64,000 nucleotides of DNA from the NCBI RefSeq assembly GCF_000211815.1, contig NZ_GL890841.1:13519-77518 (forward strand), read 5' to 3'. Positions 33,695 through 42,729 of the stretch are shown one piece after another. The notes beneath the pieces are model-generated. The model searched no databases and was not told the origin of the DNA. It saw only the letters and a program-made list of their open reading frames with translations. A program made the translations under genes and the position numbers. Numbering within the stretch: the stretch's first letter is position 1; the number at the start of each line of letters is the position of its first letter. The DNA comes from Moorena producens 3L (GTDB lineage: Bacteria; Cyanobacteriota; Cyanobacteriia; Cyanobacteriales; Coleofasciculaceae).

Positions 33695-34483
33695 ATGGCA
33701 GCTGAAAGAATTGTGCTCTTATCCAGTAGAGAAATAGCTAAAATGCGTCTTGCTGGACGCTTAGCCACTGCACTGTTAGACCATTTAGAACCCATGGTTA
33801 AGCCAGGGGTAAGCACCCTAGAGATTAATGATGAAGCTGAGCGCTGGACAAAAGAGCATGGGGCAATCAGTGCTCCCTTAGGCTACCAGGGCTTTCCTAA
33901 ATCTATCTGTACCAGTATCAATGAAGTTGTCTGTCACGGTATCCCTAACGGGAAGCAAATCCTTAAAGATGGGGACATCATTAATATAGACGTAACACCA
34001 AAGGTGGATGGATATCACGGGGATACCTCTAGAACCTTTTTTGTTGGTACCCCCTCACCCCTAGCAAAAAAGCTGGTGGAAGTTACTGAAGAATGTATGA
34101 TGCGGGGCATTGCTGAGGTCAAGCCAGGAGCAAGGGTTGGCGATATTGGTGCTGCTATCCAAGAGTATGCCGAGTCCAACGGCTTTTCCGTAGTGCGAGA
34201 CTTTGTTGGACATGGGATTAGCAAGATTTTCCATACAGCTCCCCAAATTCCTCACTATGGCACCCGAGGGAAAGGAAAACGCCTCCGGGCTGGGATGGTT
34301 TTCACTATCGAGCCCATGATTAACGAAGGTACCCACGAAGTGGAGATATTAGCTGATAAGTGGACAGCTGTAACACGCGATCGCAAACTTTCTGCCCAAT
34401 TTGAACACACTATAGTTGTCACCCCTGACGGTGTAGAGATTCTGACATTGCCAGAACAAGAAATCCAGAGTAAATCTGCTTAA
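33695..34483 (+). CDS. map: methionine aminopeptidase, type I
   Basis: It removes the initiator Met from nascent proteins. The 262-residue protein has the pita-bread fold ligands: His in SINEVVCHGIPN, Asp pair in INIDVTPKVDGYHGDTSRTF, His in GHGISKIFHTAPQIPH, Glu in GMVFTIEPMINEG and Glu in SAQFEHTIVV. No N-terminal zinc-finger extension. The start at 33695 is within the normal range; a shorter start is possible. Confidence 0.96.
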   Translation: MAAERIVLLSSREIAKMRLAGRLATALLDHLEPMVKPGVSTLEINDEAERWTKEHGAISAPLGYQGFPKSICTSINEVVCHGIPNGKQILKDGDIINIDVTPKVDGYHGDTSRTFFVGTPSPLAKKLVEVTEECMMRGIAEVKPGARVGDIGAAIQEYAESNGFSVVRDFVGHGISKIFHTAPQIPHYGTRGKGKRLRAGMVFTIEPMINEGTHEVEILADKWTAVTRDRKLSAQFEHTIVVTPDGVEILTLPEQEIQSKSA

Positions 34484-34686
34484 GTCTCAATGGACATTTA
34501 GTGAAAATCGAGCTTAAACTGTGAGATATAAGCAATAAAAGCAGGCACACTATCTGGGTAACAATTCTTAAGAGTATTTCTAAAGAAAGTTAGCCTCCTG
34601 CTCAGGAAATTAGCAAGTGGTGAACCCTCTCATGGGTGACACCGCAGTTTTGCTGTGTTCTTAAGCGTTTTGGGTAATCCTAAATT

Positions 34687-36870
34687 ATGGCAACTCTATA
34701 CGTCAATCCAGCTACTGGAAGTGATAGCGCTGATGGTAGCGAATCTACGCCCTTTAAAACTATTACTAAAGCCTTCGATTCAGCTGGATCAGGTGACCAG
34801 ATTCAACTAAAACCTGGTACTTATAATACAGCCAGTGGTGAAACCTTTCCGCTGAAAGCTCCCTCCGGTGTAAAAATTATAGGGGATGAAGCCAACAAAG
34901 GCAAGGACATCTTAATTGAAGGCAACGGATTGTTCAACACCCGTTTCGGTGGTGGTCAAAACGTGACCCTTATCCTAGCTAAGGATACCGACCTCAGGGG
35001 AGTAACTATGACCAATCGTGAGCGCCGAGGCACTGGGGCCTGGATTGAGTCTGGTAGCCCTATCGTTGCTAATTGTACCTTCAAAGAGTGCAATCGTGAA
35101 GGGGTTAATGTCACTGGTGAAGCCACACCAGAAATTAAAGATAATAATTTCATTGGTAGCGGTATAGAGGGCCAAGGGATATCGATTACCAGGGATGCCA
35201 AAGGGAACATCCAAGGGAATACCTGTAAAAAAATGGGTAATGGCATTGCTGTTGATAGTAATGCAGCGCCAAGGCTGGTCGAGAACCAAACCTCTGAAAA
35301 CATATTTGGGATAGTGGTTTCTGGGGACGCTCGACCGATACTGCGTAAGAATCGGATTGAAAACAACGAAAGATTTGGTCTGTCAGTTTCTGGCAAGGGT
35401 TTGCCAGATTTGGGAACCGCAGGAGACCCAGGGGAAAACGTACTGCGTAACAACGGTGAGTTTGATTTAAAAAATTACACCACGGTTAAGCTGATTTCAG
35501 TGGGCAATTTTTTAGTTGCCTCAAAAGCCAGTGGTCCGGTTCAAATTGATGACGCGATCGCTGAAGTTCCTAATCCTGTCGACCCTGTCGACCCTGTCGA
35601 CCCTGTCGACCCTGTCGACCCTGTCGACCCTGTCGACCCTGTCGACCCTGTCGACCCTGTCGACCCTGTTGACCCTGTTGACCCTGTTGACCCACCTAAA
35701 AAGTTAACGGATATTGGTGGTCACTGGGCAGAGGATTTCATCGAGGGATTGTACAGTAAAGGGTATATTAGTGGCTTCCCTGATGGCACCTTTCAGCCAG
35801 AGAAAACAATGACCCGTGCTGAATATGCGGCCTTGTTGGTAAACGCTTTCAATCCTTCAAATAAAAGGGAGGCCAAGGATTTCAGTGATGTTGCTTCCAA
35901 GTATTGGGCTTACGAAAAGATTAAACAAGCCTATCGTGGTGGATTCCTCTCTGGCTACCCTGGGGGGACATTCAAACCCACAGACAAGGTTCAGCGTGCC
36001 CAAATAATTGTTTCACTGGTGAATGGGTTAGACTTAACGGCTTCCAGTCCCAATGCCTTACAAGCCTACGATGACAGCGGTTCCATTCCTACCTACGCTA
36101 TTGAAGCTGTCAAAACCGCAACCAAAAAAGAAATTATCGTAAATCACAGCAATCTCAAACAACTCAACCCCACTCGCAATGCTACCCGTGCTGAAGTATC
36201 TGCCATGGTTTATCAAGCCTTGGTGGATGCTAATAAAGTCAGCGCTATTACTAATCAATATATTGTTAAATTTCCAGACGACGGGATACCCACATTCGCA
36301 GACATTCAAGACCACTGGGCGAAAGAGTTTATTCAGGAATTGTTGTCAGAAGGTATGATTTCAGGTGTTGACAACAGTAACTTTAAACCTGATGATAAGA
36401 TCAACCGTGCTCAATATGCGGCCTTGATTAGCAAAGCGTTCAACCCTTCACCGAAAAGGGAAGCCAAGCAATTCAAAGATGTCAGTGATAAGTCTTGGGC
36501 TAAGGATGCGATTCAAAAAGCCTATCGCGGTGGATTCCTATCTGGTTACAGTAATGGCAACTTCGGACAGGCCGATAATGTTAAGCGAGCGGATGTGATT
36601 GTTTCCTTAGTAAATGGCTTGGGTTTAAACGAATCAGACCCCAATGCTTTGGATTTGTATGATGACAAAGACAAGATTCCCAGCTATGCCAAAGATCAAG
36701 TCATAACGGCTACTAAAAAACTGATTGTGGTGAATTCCCCTGACCAGAGGAAGCTCAATCCTGTGCGTGAGGCTACTCGTGCTGAGGTAGCTGCGATGGT
36801 TTATCAGGCTTTGCTGGATCAGGGCACACTAACCGCTGCGGTGAATAGTGAGTACATTGTCGTTGGTTGA
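34687..36870 (+). CDS. DUF1565 beta-helix protein with Pro-Val-Asp linker and six SLH motifs
   Basis: This 727-residue protein has three parts. Residues 1-290 form a right-handed parallel beta-helix (DUF1565: ATLYVNPATGSDSADG, DQIQLKPGTY, then repeated ANCTF/EIKDNNF/LVENQTSE turns). Residues about 297-337 are a (PVD)n linker encoded by 13 nine-base units. Residues 340-727 contain two triplets of S-layer-homology motifs (DIGGHWAEDFIEGLYSKGYI, then AYRGGFLSGYPGGTFKP, and the second set from IQDHWAKEFIQEL). SLH motifs usually tether proteins to the cell wall or envelope, but there is no classical signal peptide at the ATG. A strong terminator follows. Confidence 0.9.
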   Translation: MATLYVNPATGSDSADGSESTPFKTITKAFDSAGSGDQIQLKPGTYNTASGETFPLKAPSGVKIIGDEANKGKDILIEGNGLFNTRFGGGQNVTLILAKDTDLRGVTMTNRERRGTGAWIESGSPIVANCTFKECNREGVNVTGEATPEIKDNNFIGSGIEGQGISITRDAKGNIQGNTCKKMGNGIAVDSNAAPRLVENQTSENIFGIVVSGDARPILRKNRIENNERFGLSVSGKGLPDLGTAGDPGENVLRNNGEFDLKNYTTVKLISVGNFLVASKASGPVQIDDAIAEVPNPVDPVDPVDPVDPVDPVDPVDPVDPVDPVDPVDPVDPVDPPKKLTDIGGHWAEDFIEGLYSKGYISGFPDGTFQPEKTMTRAEYAALLVNAFNPSNKREAKDFSDVASKYWAYEKIKQAYRGGFLSGYPGGTFKPTDKVQRAQIIVSLVNGLDLTASSPNALQAYDDSGSIPTYAIEAVKTATKKEIIVNHSNLKQLNPTRNATRAEVSAMVYQALVDANKVSAITNQYIVKFPDDGIPTFADIQDHWAKEFIQELLSEGMISGVDNSNFKPDDKINRAQYAALISKAFNPSPKREAKQFKDVSDKSWAKDAIQKAYRGGFLSGYSNGNFGQADNVKRADVIVSLVNGLGLNESDPNALDLYDDKDKIPSYAKDQVITATKKLIVVNSPDQRKLNPVREATRAEVAAMVYQALLDQGTLTAAVNSEYIVVG
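35575..35691 (+). repeat. 13 tandem copies of a 9-base unit coding Pro-Val-Asp
   Basis: CCTGTCGAC is repeated 13 times in frame inside the DUF1565-SLH gene. The last three units have GTT instead of GTC, so the array grew mainly by unit duplication of the GTC version. Its length is expected to vary between strains. Confidence 0.9.
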
Positions 36871-36929
36871 TTTATGGTTTGGACTTGACCACGGTTAGAT
36901 CAACTAAATCTTTCTGAAAACATCGGTAG

Positions 36930-36954
36930 CCTGCTGAGTGCAGGCTTTTTTTTG
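36930..36954 (+). terminator. intrinsic terminator of the SLH gene
   Basis: GCCTGC, loop TGAGT, GCAGGC, followed by eight T residues, 60 bases after the stop codon. A textbook Rho-independent terminator. Confidence 0.9.
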
Positions 36955-37286
36955 TATAGCGCCATAAATGTAAGCGATTGACCTAAAGTCACGCTACGCG
37001 ATGCTCCAATGGAGCCGCTAAGCGAACGCATTTGGATTTAGCTATCAGCTATCAGCTAAAGGCTGACAGCTGATAGCTTACCAGAGAAGAGGGAACAATG
37101 ATTGTCAAAGAACCGATCAGAGGTACAAATCATGCAGAACAATCCTAGAGCGATGCTCTTTGAGAGCCGCTACGCGATCGCTTACAGTCAATTTTATTCC
37201 CCCTACTCTCTACTCCCTACTCCCTGCTCCCTGCTCCCTAAAACCCAGGAAGAAAGTACCTCACAGCACTTGAGAACTCCTATAGT
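36955..37286. repeat. intergenic region with short repeats
   Basis: Contains copies of the GCTACGCGATGCTC-type repeat (36992-37030 and 37151-37180), ATCAGCTATCAGCTA repeats and CTCCCTACTCC heptamers (37203-37240). An ORF at 37102-37356 reads through these and is rejected. Confidence 0.6.
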
Positions 37287-37434
37287 TCACATCACTACCA
37301 ATTCAGCAATTCGCTTGAGGATCCTAAGCACATTATACCAGTCATTGCCACGATAGAGGGTAAACTCATCGGAAAGAGCATACATCGGTCTACCGGATTT
37401 GGTTAGTTTGAACGCACCCCACCCAAATCGAAGA

Positions 37435-38868
37435 TTATGGGTGGGGATTCGTGCGCTTAAAAGTAGCTAGACTCCTAAGCGTCCCCAGGACAATCGGCGT
37501 TCTCGATGTGCCGTTAGAACTTTTGCTATCGAACACCCATAAGAAATGCCTATCTCCTACAATTACGGAATACCAGTATCTGGCCCCGATATTATAACTA
37601 GCATTTAGATCGGCATGATACCGTTTTCCTGTAGAAAATTTGGCAAGTGAATAATTGATTTTACTTCTCAAGACTTTACCGCTACCATCGAAAGCTACCG
37701 CACTGGTGTATTTAGGGTTAATTGTTTGAACAACCCCACCTACTTCCGTCCACTTATCGTTAATAAGCTCGCCGATTTTGCTATGGCACCATAAATGAAA
37801 CTTCTGTTTCATCAATGACCCTTTCTTACCTGCTTTAGCTTTCCAGCCAGAGAGATTTTCTAATACGATTACTTTTACTCCATGTAACAAGGCAAATTTA
37901 ACAATCTCTCTGGCTACCGTTCTGCCAATCTCCAAATTTAGATTAGAAGACTTGCGTTCAAGACCTTTACAGAAACCTCTTGGTAATTTTTTCCCGGTTA
38001 TGTTACTGGTTTGTTTTGCCTTTTTGGCAATTTTCATTCTCCGTCTATTGCGACAGTCTATGTCTCTGGCGGGATTGATAAATTTTCTCGCCTTTACAGT
38101 ACCATCGCGACCTACGATAGCTGCTACAGCAGCGTTATTGATTCCTAAATCTACACTACATATATATTCTGCCTCCTGCCTCTCCACTTGCTTTACCTCG
38201 ACTGGCATGGATAGTTGACACTTCTTATTGTCGATTACAAGAGCAGGCGAACACAGTTGATTTCCTTTTGTTAAATGTCTATTACCTCCATGTTTCTTGA
38301 CTTTTATATTTTTTAGCCAGACCCAATCAGTTCCATCCCAGACCTTTATGTCTACTGTGCCATAGTTCACCCCATATTTAATTTGCTGACCTTGATATAA
38401 AGCTGGATAGCTTTTGCACATAGCCGTTAAACGAGGGGGTAATGCCTGACGATGTTTTCTAATGCCTGACTGCCACTCTCTATAACGAGTCTGAAAGCTA
38501 GAAACTATCCCAATAGCGTCAGCTATAGCTGCTCTTCTTAAATAACTAGGAAACTTTCTAAAAGAAGGATTTTTATCTAAAACTTTTTGATAATAGTTAT
38601 GTTTAGGAGCTGGATTTTTTGCTGTGGCATGAATCATTTTCTCCACAGCATTTATCCGTTCTGTAGAAGACAGAGTAGCTAGTTTAGCCCATTGAGCGTT
38701 GAATATGAGAACTAGAGGCGTTAGGAAGGCACGGTACTCATTGACAGTTAGTTGCATCTGGTGCTTTTGTTCTTGTGTTGCCACAAGGCTCCAAACGTCC
38801 GTCCGCATCAGGTCAGCCTCCTTTTTCTTTTTCTTTTTAGTTCTCCTGTTACTTCTTTTTTTGCTCAT
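37435..38868 (-). CDS. tnpB: TnpB-family nuclease without zinc ribbon
   Basis: This 477-residue TnpB-like protein keeps the RuvC triad: Asp in CSVDLGINNAAVAAI, Glu in VIVLENLSGWK and Asp in YHADLNASYNIGARYW. The four-cysteine zinc ribbon normally found between the second and third motif is absent; the segment reads NPKYTSAVAFDGSGKVLRSK instead. The N-terminus is a Lys/Arg-rich MSKKRSNRRTKKKKKKE. I believe a cyanobacterial TnpB branch has this layout, so it may be a working variant and not a decayed gene. The 3' end runs into the right-end hairpin, where the guide RNA should be. Confidence 0.85.
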   Translation of the reverse strand: MSKKRSNRRTKKKKKKEADLMRTDVWSLVATQEQKHQMQLTVNEYRAFLTPLVLIFNAQWAKLATLSSTERINAVEKMIHATAKNPAPKHNYYQKVLDKNPSFRKFPSYLRRAAIADAIGIVSSFQTRYREWQSGIRKHRQALPPRLTAMCKSYPALYQGQQIKYGVNYGTVDIKVWDGTDWVWLKNIKVKKHGGNRHLTKGNQLCSPALVIDNKKCQLSMPVEVKQVERQEAEYICSVDLGINNAAVAAIVGRDGTVKARKFINPARDIDCRNRRRMKIAKKAKQTSNITGKKLPRGFCKGLERKSSNLNLEIGRTVAREIVKFALLHGVKVIVLENLSGWKAKAGKKGSLMKQKFHLWCHSKIGELINDKWTEVGGVVQTINPKYTSAVAFDGSGKVLRSKINYSLAKFSTGKRYHADLNASYNIGARYWYSVIVGDRHFLWVFDSKSSNGTSRTPIVLGTLRSLATFKRTNPHP

Positions 38869-38948
38869 GGGCTTGGGTTTAACGAACCGTCTACACTTGG
38901 TCTACCAGTTATAATCTTAGTTGTCAAGACGGTTAAGAAAATTTTTCT

Positions 38949-39323
38949 ATGCTACCGCTAAAAACCCTCAGCAACAGTGCGTTTCGGCTTATATATCACT
39001 TTAATCAGAATCGAGCTTATACTCAAACAACTTCTTGGGAAGTGGGAGTGCGATCTAGTAGAGTTTGTTGGTGTTGCTGACCATGTACATATTCTCTTTG
39101 AAGCACACCCGTCAGTAGGATTGTCGAAGCTAGTTAATAATGTTTTGACGGTTACTTCTCCTAGGCTACGCTTCAAGTTCGCGGAGCATTTATCTAAGTT
39201 CTATTGGGGATCATTACCTCAATTCTGGTCTGGCAGTTATGCAATCATTAGTGTAGGAACACAAGGGCCTATGACCGTTTGATTGCTGATTGAGTACGTA
39301 AAAAACCAAGAGACCCCTGAATA
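38949..39323 (+). pseudogene. IS200-type Y1 transposase TnpA, frameshifted
   Basis: The reading starts MLPLKTLSNSAFRLIYHF, then shifts frame. The middle (38977-39282) reads LGKWECDLVEFVGVADHVHILFEAHPSVGLSKLVNN with the HUH motif HVH. After a second frame change the end reads LIEYVKNQETPE, carrying the catalytic Tyr. Two frame breaks and a missing KYRR segment show the gene is dead, so the element would need a transposase in trans. Confidence 0.85.
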
Positions 39324-39551
39324 AGGACGCTGCGCGATGTTTGTTGGTTTCGCTTACCCCACCCAAATCATAGATTATGGGTGAGGACTGCGCGAAACAT
39401 TTTGTTCAAAAACCGGAAATTAGTGCCATTAGTCACCAATCCAAAACTAGGGCGCAACTGATTAGGATTAGCCATCATGTAGGTCAATGCCTGAGGAATT
39501 GCTGACTTGAGAGAGAAACCAGCTTGTTTCGATTCAATCGCTAATACCCAA

Positions 39552-39770
39552 CTAAACAGGTAAGGGGTCTCCCGTTATACCCGCGCTTCATGGGCGGGAG
39601 GGGAATTACCTGACGGGGTCTCTTGGTTTTGGTATGATAGATTGATGGCGGTTGGACTGCCGCTCAATGGCTGTGGTAAATCGATACAGGATATCGAGGA
39701 ACAGTAAGTCTCATTCGTGAGTAAGAGCGCGCCTACATCATAATCTTTGATTTGATGTAGGAGTAGTCAC
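39552..39770 (+). mobile_element. 219-bp IS200/IS605-type mini-element in the nuclease gene
   Basis: Starts CTAAACAGGTAAGGGGTC and ends with a CCTACATCA-loop-TGATGTAGG hairpin plus AGTAGTCAC. It is fixed at both ends by the host gene. A left-end hairpin CTCCCG...CGGGAG lies at about 39569-39600. The interior (39640-39715) resembles the 3' tail of a tnpB gene but has no intact ORF. The right end resembles the AGTATGTCAC end of the elements at 16595 and 57778, while the left end differs. Confidence 0.75.
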
Positions 39771-40211
39771 AACTGCTCTTGTAGCACCAACACATCAATA
39801 CGTCCCCGCAGGATTTCGTGCTCCTCAACAGCGGCAATTTCTATTGCGGCCTCTGTCTTGAGGTGAAAGGGAGAACCATAAAAACCCGCTAGTCCTAACA
39901 AGGGAGACAGCACTACCATTTTGACAATGTCTTCCACCATCGGGTACTGTTCCAGGTATAGCATGTGAGCCTTAACTTGCTCTAAGGACTGCCTTTCAGT
40001 GTCGGTAAGTTCTGGTAACTCGTCCTGCCACTCTCGGAAAAATTCGTCATCCTCTGCTGGGGTCAGGTCAAATTTGACCTTCACGTCATGCAAGCTAAGT
40101 TCTGTGACTGGAATCGTCTTCACCATCAGGATTGAGCCAAGGTCTGTCTTAACCTCTCGGGAAACCTATGATCGTGCGCCGCGAAACTTAGGTGAGCTTA
40201 CCACTAGCCTA

Positions 40212-40406
40212 TCAATCAAACTGCCGATAGCTCCAGGCTCGACCTACTAATGCGATCGCTAAAATCACCGTTGGAGCCAGGATCCCGATCATCCCATTAA
40301 CGGATGTAGCGGCAATGGGTACACTGGGGGCAACGTATTTAATAATAACAGAAATTATCGTGGAGAGGATGACGAGTTTGAGAATGAAGCTTAGTTGATT
40401 ATCCAT
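40212..40406 (-). CDS. small conserved membrane protein
   Basis: This 64-residue protein has two hydrophobic segments (LSFILKLVILSTIISVIIKYV and GMIGILAPTVILAIALVG), separated by a short Pro/Ser/Thr loop. A similar short two-helix protein is, from memory, widespread in cyanobacteria. The function is unknown. It is upstream of, and on the same strand as, the broken nuclease gene, but independent of it. Confidence 0.65.
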   Translation of the reverse strand: MDNQLSFILKLVILSTIISVIIKYVAPSVPIAATSVNGMIGILAPTVILAIALVGRAWSYRQFD

Positions 40407-40530
40407 GTTGCCATTGCCCTATTGCTATTACTATATTATTGCCATTGGTGAATAACCACTAGGTAATGTCATGATAAGAGGTAAAACCACCAAGTCATGG
40501 GGTTTGAGGGATTCTTAAGGCAAGCTGCGG

Positions 40531-40917
40531 ATGGAACATAATGTGAAAAAGACTAATTCTACCGACAATCACGATAATCAGCGCTTACAGCTATTTATTT
40601 ACCTTGTCCCCATCTTTGGCTTGTTTCCAGCACTGTGGACATTGTACCACTCTCAGGGAAACCGACAGGAAAAAACGGTGAGTCGCTTGTCCGTCACCTT
40701 GGCCTTTGGTTGGTTGCTAGGGTACAGTTTATTATCAGCAGGAGCACAATTGTCGGAATTTTGGACATTACGCTTGCTGTTTCTCAATGCTATGCTGACA
40801 TCTGGCTATTTTCTGGTCAGTTTCGCTGTGATGGTGCGCTTATGGCAGCGCCAGTCACCACGCCTGCCTTGGATTAGCCGGATCTCTGAAGGAATCCTGG
40901 GCAAGTATTTGTCCTAG
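40531..40917 (+). CDS. conserved cyanobacterial membrane protein
   Basis: This 128-residue protein has three or four predicted membrane helices (LFIYLVPIFGLFPALWTLY, LSVTLAFGWLLGYSLLSAG, LLFLNAMLTSGYFLVSFAVMV). The N-terminus is polar (MEHNVKKTNSTDNHDN) and the C-terminal tail is basic. It precedes the LCP gene on the same strand, 230 bases away, and could be linked to envelope assembly by neighbourhood only. No known motif. Confidence 0.75.
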   Translation: MEHNVKKTNSTDNHDNQRLQLFIYLVPIFGLFPALWTLYHSQGNRQEKTVSRLSVTLAFGWLLGYSLLSAGAQLSEFWTLRLLFLNAMLTSGYFLVSFAVMVRLWQRQSPRLPWISRISEGILGKYLS

Positions 40918-41151
40918 TCTAGGGGTTTACTTAAATAAATGATGTACTCTAATGATGGTTTTGACTGACGGATTGGGCAAGCTTGATCGAAAATTTACCT
41001 GATCAGGCAGCAACCTGTTAAAAAACCTGCTATAGAGTATTAATACTAAACCTTAAGATGGAAGCTCCAGGTCAAGCATGTGAAACCGGTCAGCAGTGAA
41101 TAGTCTTCTTCTGTCAATACCATCCCTATTGCCTGTGTGTGAGGAAGCCCA

Positions 41152-42546
41152 GTGCCAGTTCAAAGAACTTATCGAAAACGCCGTGTAGTGAGAAGACCTA
41201 CTCGCCCCGTTCGCAGAAAAAAGGTAAAAGTCAAGGGAGGGAATTTGCTCTGGCTTTGGCTAGGTTTTACCGCAGTGGCCATGTCATCTGCGGCAGCAGG
41301 TGCAATCCTAGCTGTATCCCTGGCAAGTACCCCTTTGCTGCAAAATGAACTGACTCCGGACGAGAAATCTGTATTTAACCAAGAAGAAACCATCTCCAGC
41401 AACAGCATGCACTTGCCGGAGTTGACTCGACCAGTTAATATCTTATTTCTTGGTATTAAAGTCCTAACCTCTGATCTCAAGCAACCCCCAGAAGTAGACC
41501 TGGGATACCACGCTCTGGTCAATTCCTTAGAGGGTTTGTCAGATACCATGCTCCTGCTACGGTTTGACCCAAATGGGGAAAAAGTCAAAGTGCTGTCGAT
41601 GCCTCGTGATACTCAAACTCGTATTGAGAAACATGGTAAAATCAAGCTCAATGCTGCCAATTATTTTGGCGGACCTGCCCTCACAGCAAAGGCGGTCAGT
41701 GATCTTCTCGATGATGTGCCCATTGACCGTTATATCCGAGTAAACGTTCAGGGTGTGGAAAAACTGGTGGATGCCTTGGGAGGAGTTACGGTCTATATTC
41801 CCAAGGATATGAAGTACACTGACCACTCTCAACACCTTTATATCAACCTCAAAAAAGGCAGACAGCACCTGGATGGTAATAAAGCGATGCAGTTCCTGCG
41901 GTTTCGCTACGACAAGTATGGGGATATTGGTCGAGTTCAGCGGCAACAAATGCTGATGAGGGCATTGGTAGAACAGGCACTAAAACCTAGTACTATCGCA
42001 CGAATCCCACAAATCCTCTCAGTTATTCAGTCCCACATTGACACCAACTTAAGTGTAGAAGAGCTAGTGGCATTAGCGGGTTTTGCCACCAAGACTAAAC
42101 GAGCCAATGTCCAAATGCTAATGCTGCCTGGTCGATTTAGCAACGATGGCAAGAAACAAGCCAGTTACTGGTTGCCAAACCACCGCCGCATCCAGCAGAT
42201 GGTGGGTCAGCACTTTGGTCAAGGCTATAGCTATTACTCCAATGCCAACTCCACATCCCTGCGGATTGCGATTCAATACACTACAGATTCTTCTGAAGTC
42301 GCTAAAGCTATGCTCCGGAAACTTAACCAAGCTGGCTACCAGAATGTTCGTATTGATCAGAAATTGTCTAGGGAACCATTGCGCACCACTCGCATTATTG
42401 CCCAACAGGGAGACGATGAAAGTGCTGCCACTATCCGTAACTATTTGGGATTTGGGGAAGTGCGGGTGGAAAGCACCGGTGCTTTTTCCTCAGATATTAC
42501 CATTCAGTTGGGTCAAGACTGGCTACAGAAACTGGGTTCTCAATAA
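41152..42546 (+). CDS. LytR-CpsA-Psr (LCP) family glycopolymer transferase
   Basis: LCP proteins attach lipid-linked polysaccharides to peptidoglycan or other acceptors. The 464-residue protein starts with GTG at 41152. It has a basic cytoplasmic N-terminus (RTYRKRRVVRRPTRPVRRKK), one membrane helix (LLWLWLGFTAVAMSSAAAGAILAV), then the LCP domain (about 95-330). Typical residues are DTMLLLRFDP, VLSMPRDTQT and FLRFRYDKYGDIGRVQRQQ, which hold the pyrophosphate-binding Arg and Asp residues. The C-terminal part (about 375-460) matches the LytR_C domain. It follows a small membrane protein gene and is convergent with nanE. Confidence 0.94.
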   Translation: MPVQRTYRKRRVVRRPTRPVRRKKVKVKGGNLLWLWLGFTAVAMSSAAAGAILAVSLASTPLLQNELTPDEKSVFNQEETISSNSMHLPELTRPVNILFLGIKVLTSDLKQPPEVDLGYHALVNSLEGLSDTMLLLRFDPNGEKVKVLSMPRDTQTRIEKHGKIKLNAANYFGGPALTAKAVSDLLDDVPIDRYIRVNVQGVEKLVDALGGVTVYIPKDMKYTDHSQHLYINLKKGRQHLDGNKAMQFLRFRYDKYGDIGRVQRQQMLMRALVEQALKPSTIARIPQILSVIQSHIDTNLSVEELVALAGFATKTKRANVQMLMLPGRFSNDGKKQASYWLPNHRRIQQMVGQHFGQGYSYYSNANSTSLRIAIQYTTDSSEVAKAMLRKLNQAGYQNVRIDQKLSREPLRTTRIIAQQGDDESAATIRNYLGFGEVRVESTGAFSSDITIQLGQDWLQKLGSQ

Positions 42547-42729
42547 TAAGATAGGTTTTCCAGCTTCTAGCAAGGGCAATTATAGCAGTTTTCCATTGGG
42601 TGAGGTACTTTGCTTATCCTTTTAAGGCAGAGGGCAGAAGGCAGAGGGCAGAAAGGTAAGAAGGTCTTAAAGGCAATTAGCGCCAATAAAGACTGTACCT
42701 CATCTACTTGAAAAACCCTGTAACCATGT

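Larger units (their letters stand above)
37411..39404 (-). mobile_element. IS605-type insertion sequence, about 1994 bp
   Basis: Contains tnpB (minus) and a decayed tnpA (plus) facing away from each other, the IS605 layout. The ends are fixed to within 4 bases (shared TTTG) by the host gene they interrupt. A CCCCACCC-loop-GGGTGGGG-like hairpin occurs just inside the tnpB-side end (about 37416-37446) and again, in the same orientation, near the other end (39357-39386). No target duplication apart from the ambiguous TTTG, as expected for Y1-transposase elements. Confidence 0.82.
37287..40126 (-). pseudogene. PD-(D/E)XK nuclease-like gene split in three by two insertions
   Basis: Three minus-strand pieces, 39771-40126, 39405-39551 and 37287-37410, add up to 627 bases, exactly 209 codons including the stop. 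Joined, they read MVKTIPVTELSLHDVKVKF...VLVLQEQ-F-WVLAIESKQAGFSLKSA...NFRFLN-KLTKSGRPMYALSDEFTLYRGND...ILKRIAELVVM. This is a 208-residue protein of a type frequently labelled restriction endonuclease subunit R-like in cyanobacteria, with an IDVLVLQ and AIESKQ nuclease-like core. The 219-bp and 1994-bp insertions each restore frame when removed. The gene is therefore a recent disruption, with no other visible lesion. Confidence 0.88.

Noticed and set aside
35516..35707. ORF with a long Leu-Ser-Thr repeat
   Set aside because: It is the alternative frame of the Pro-Val-Asp coding repeat in the SLH gene.
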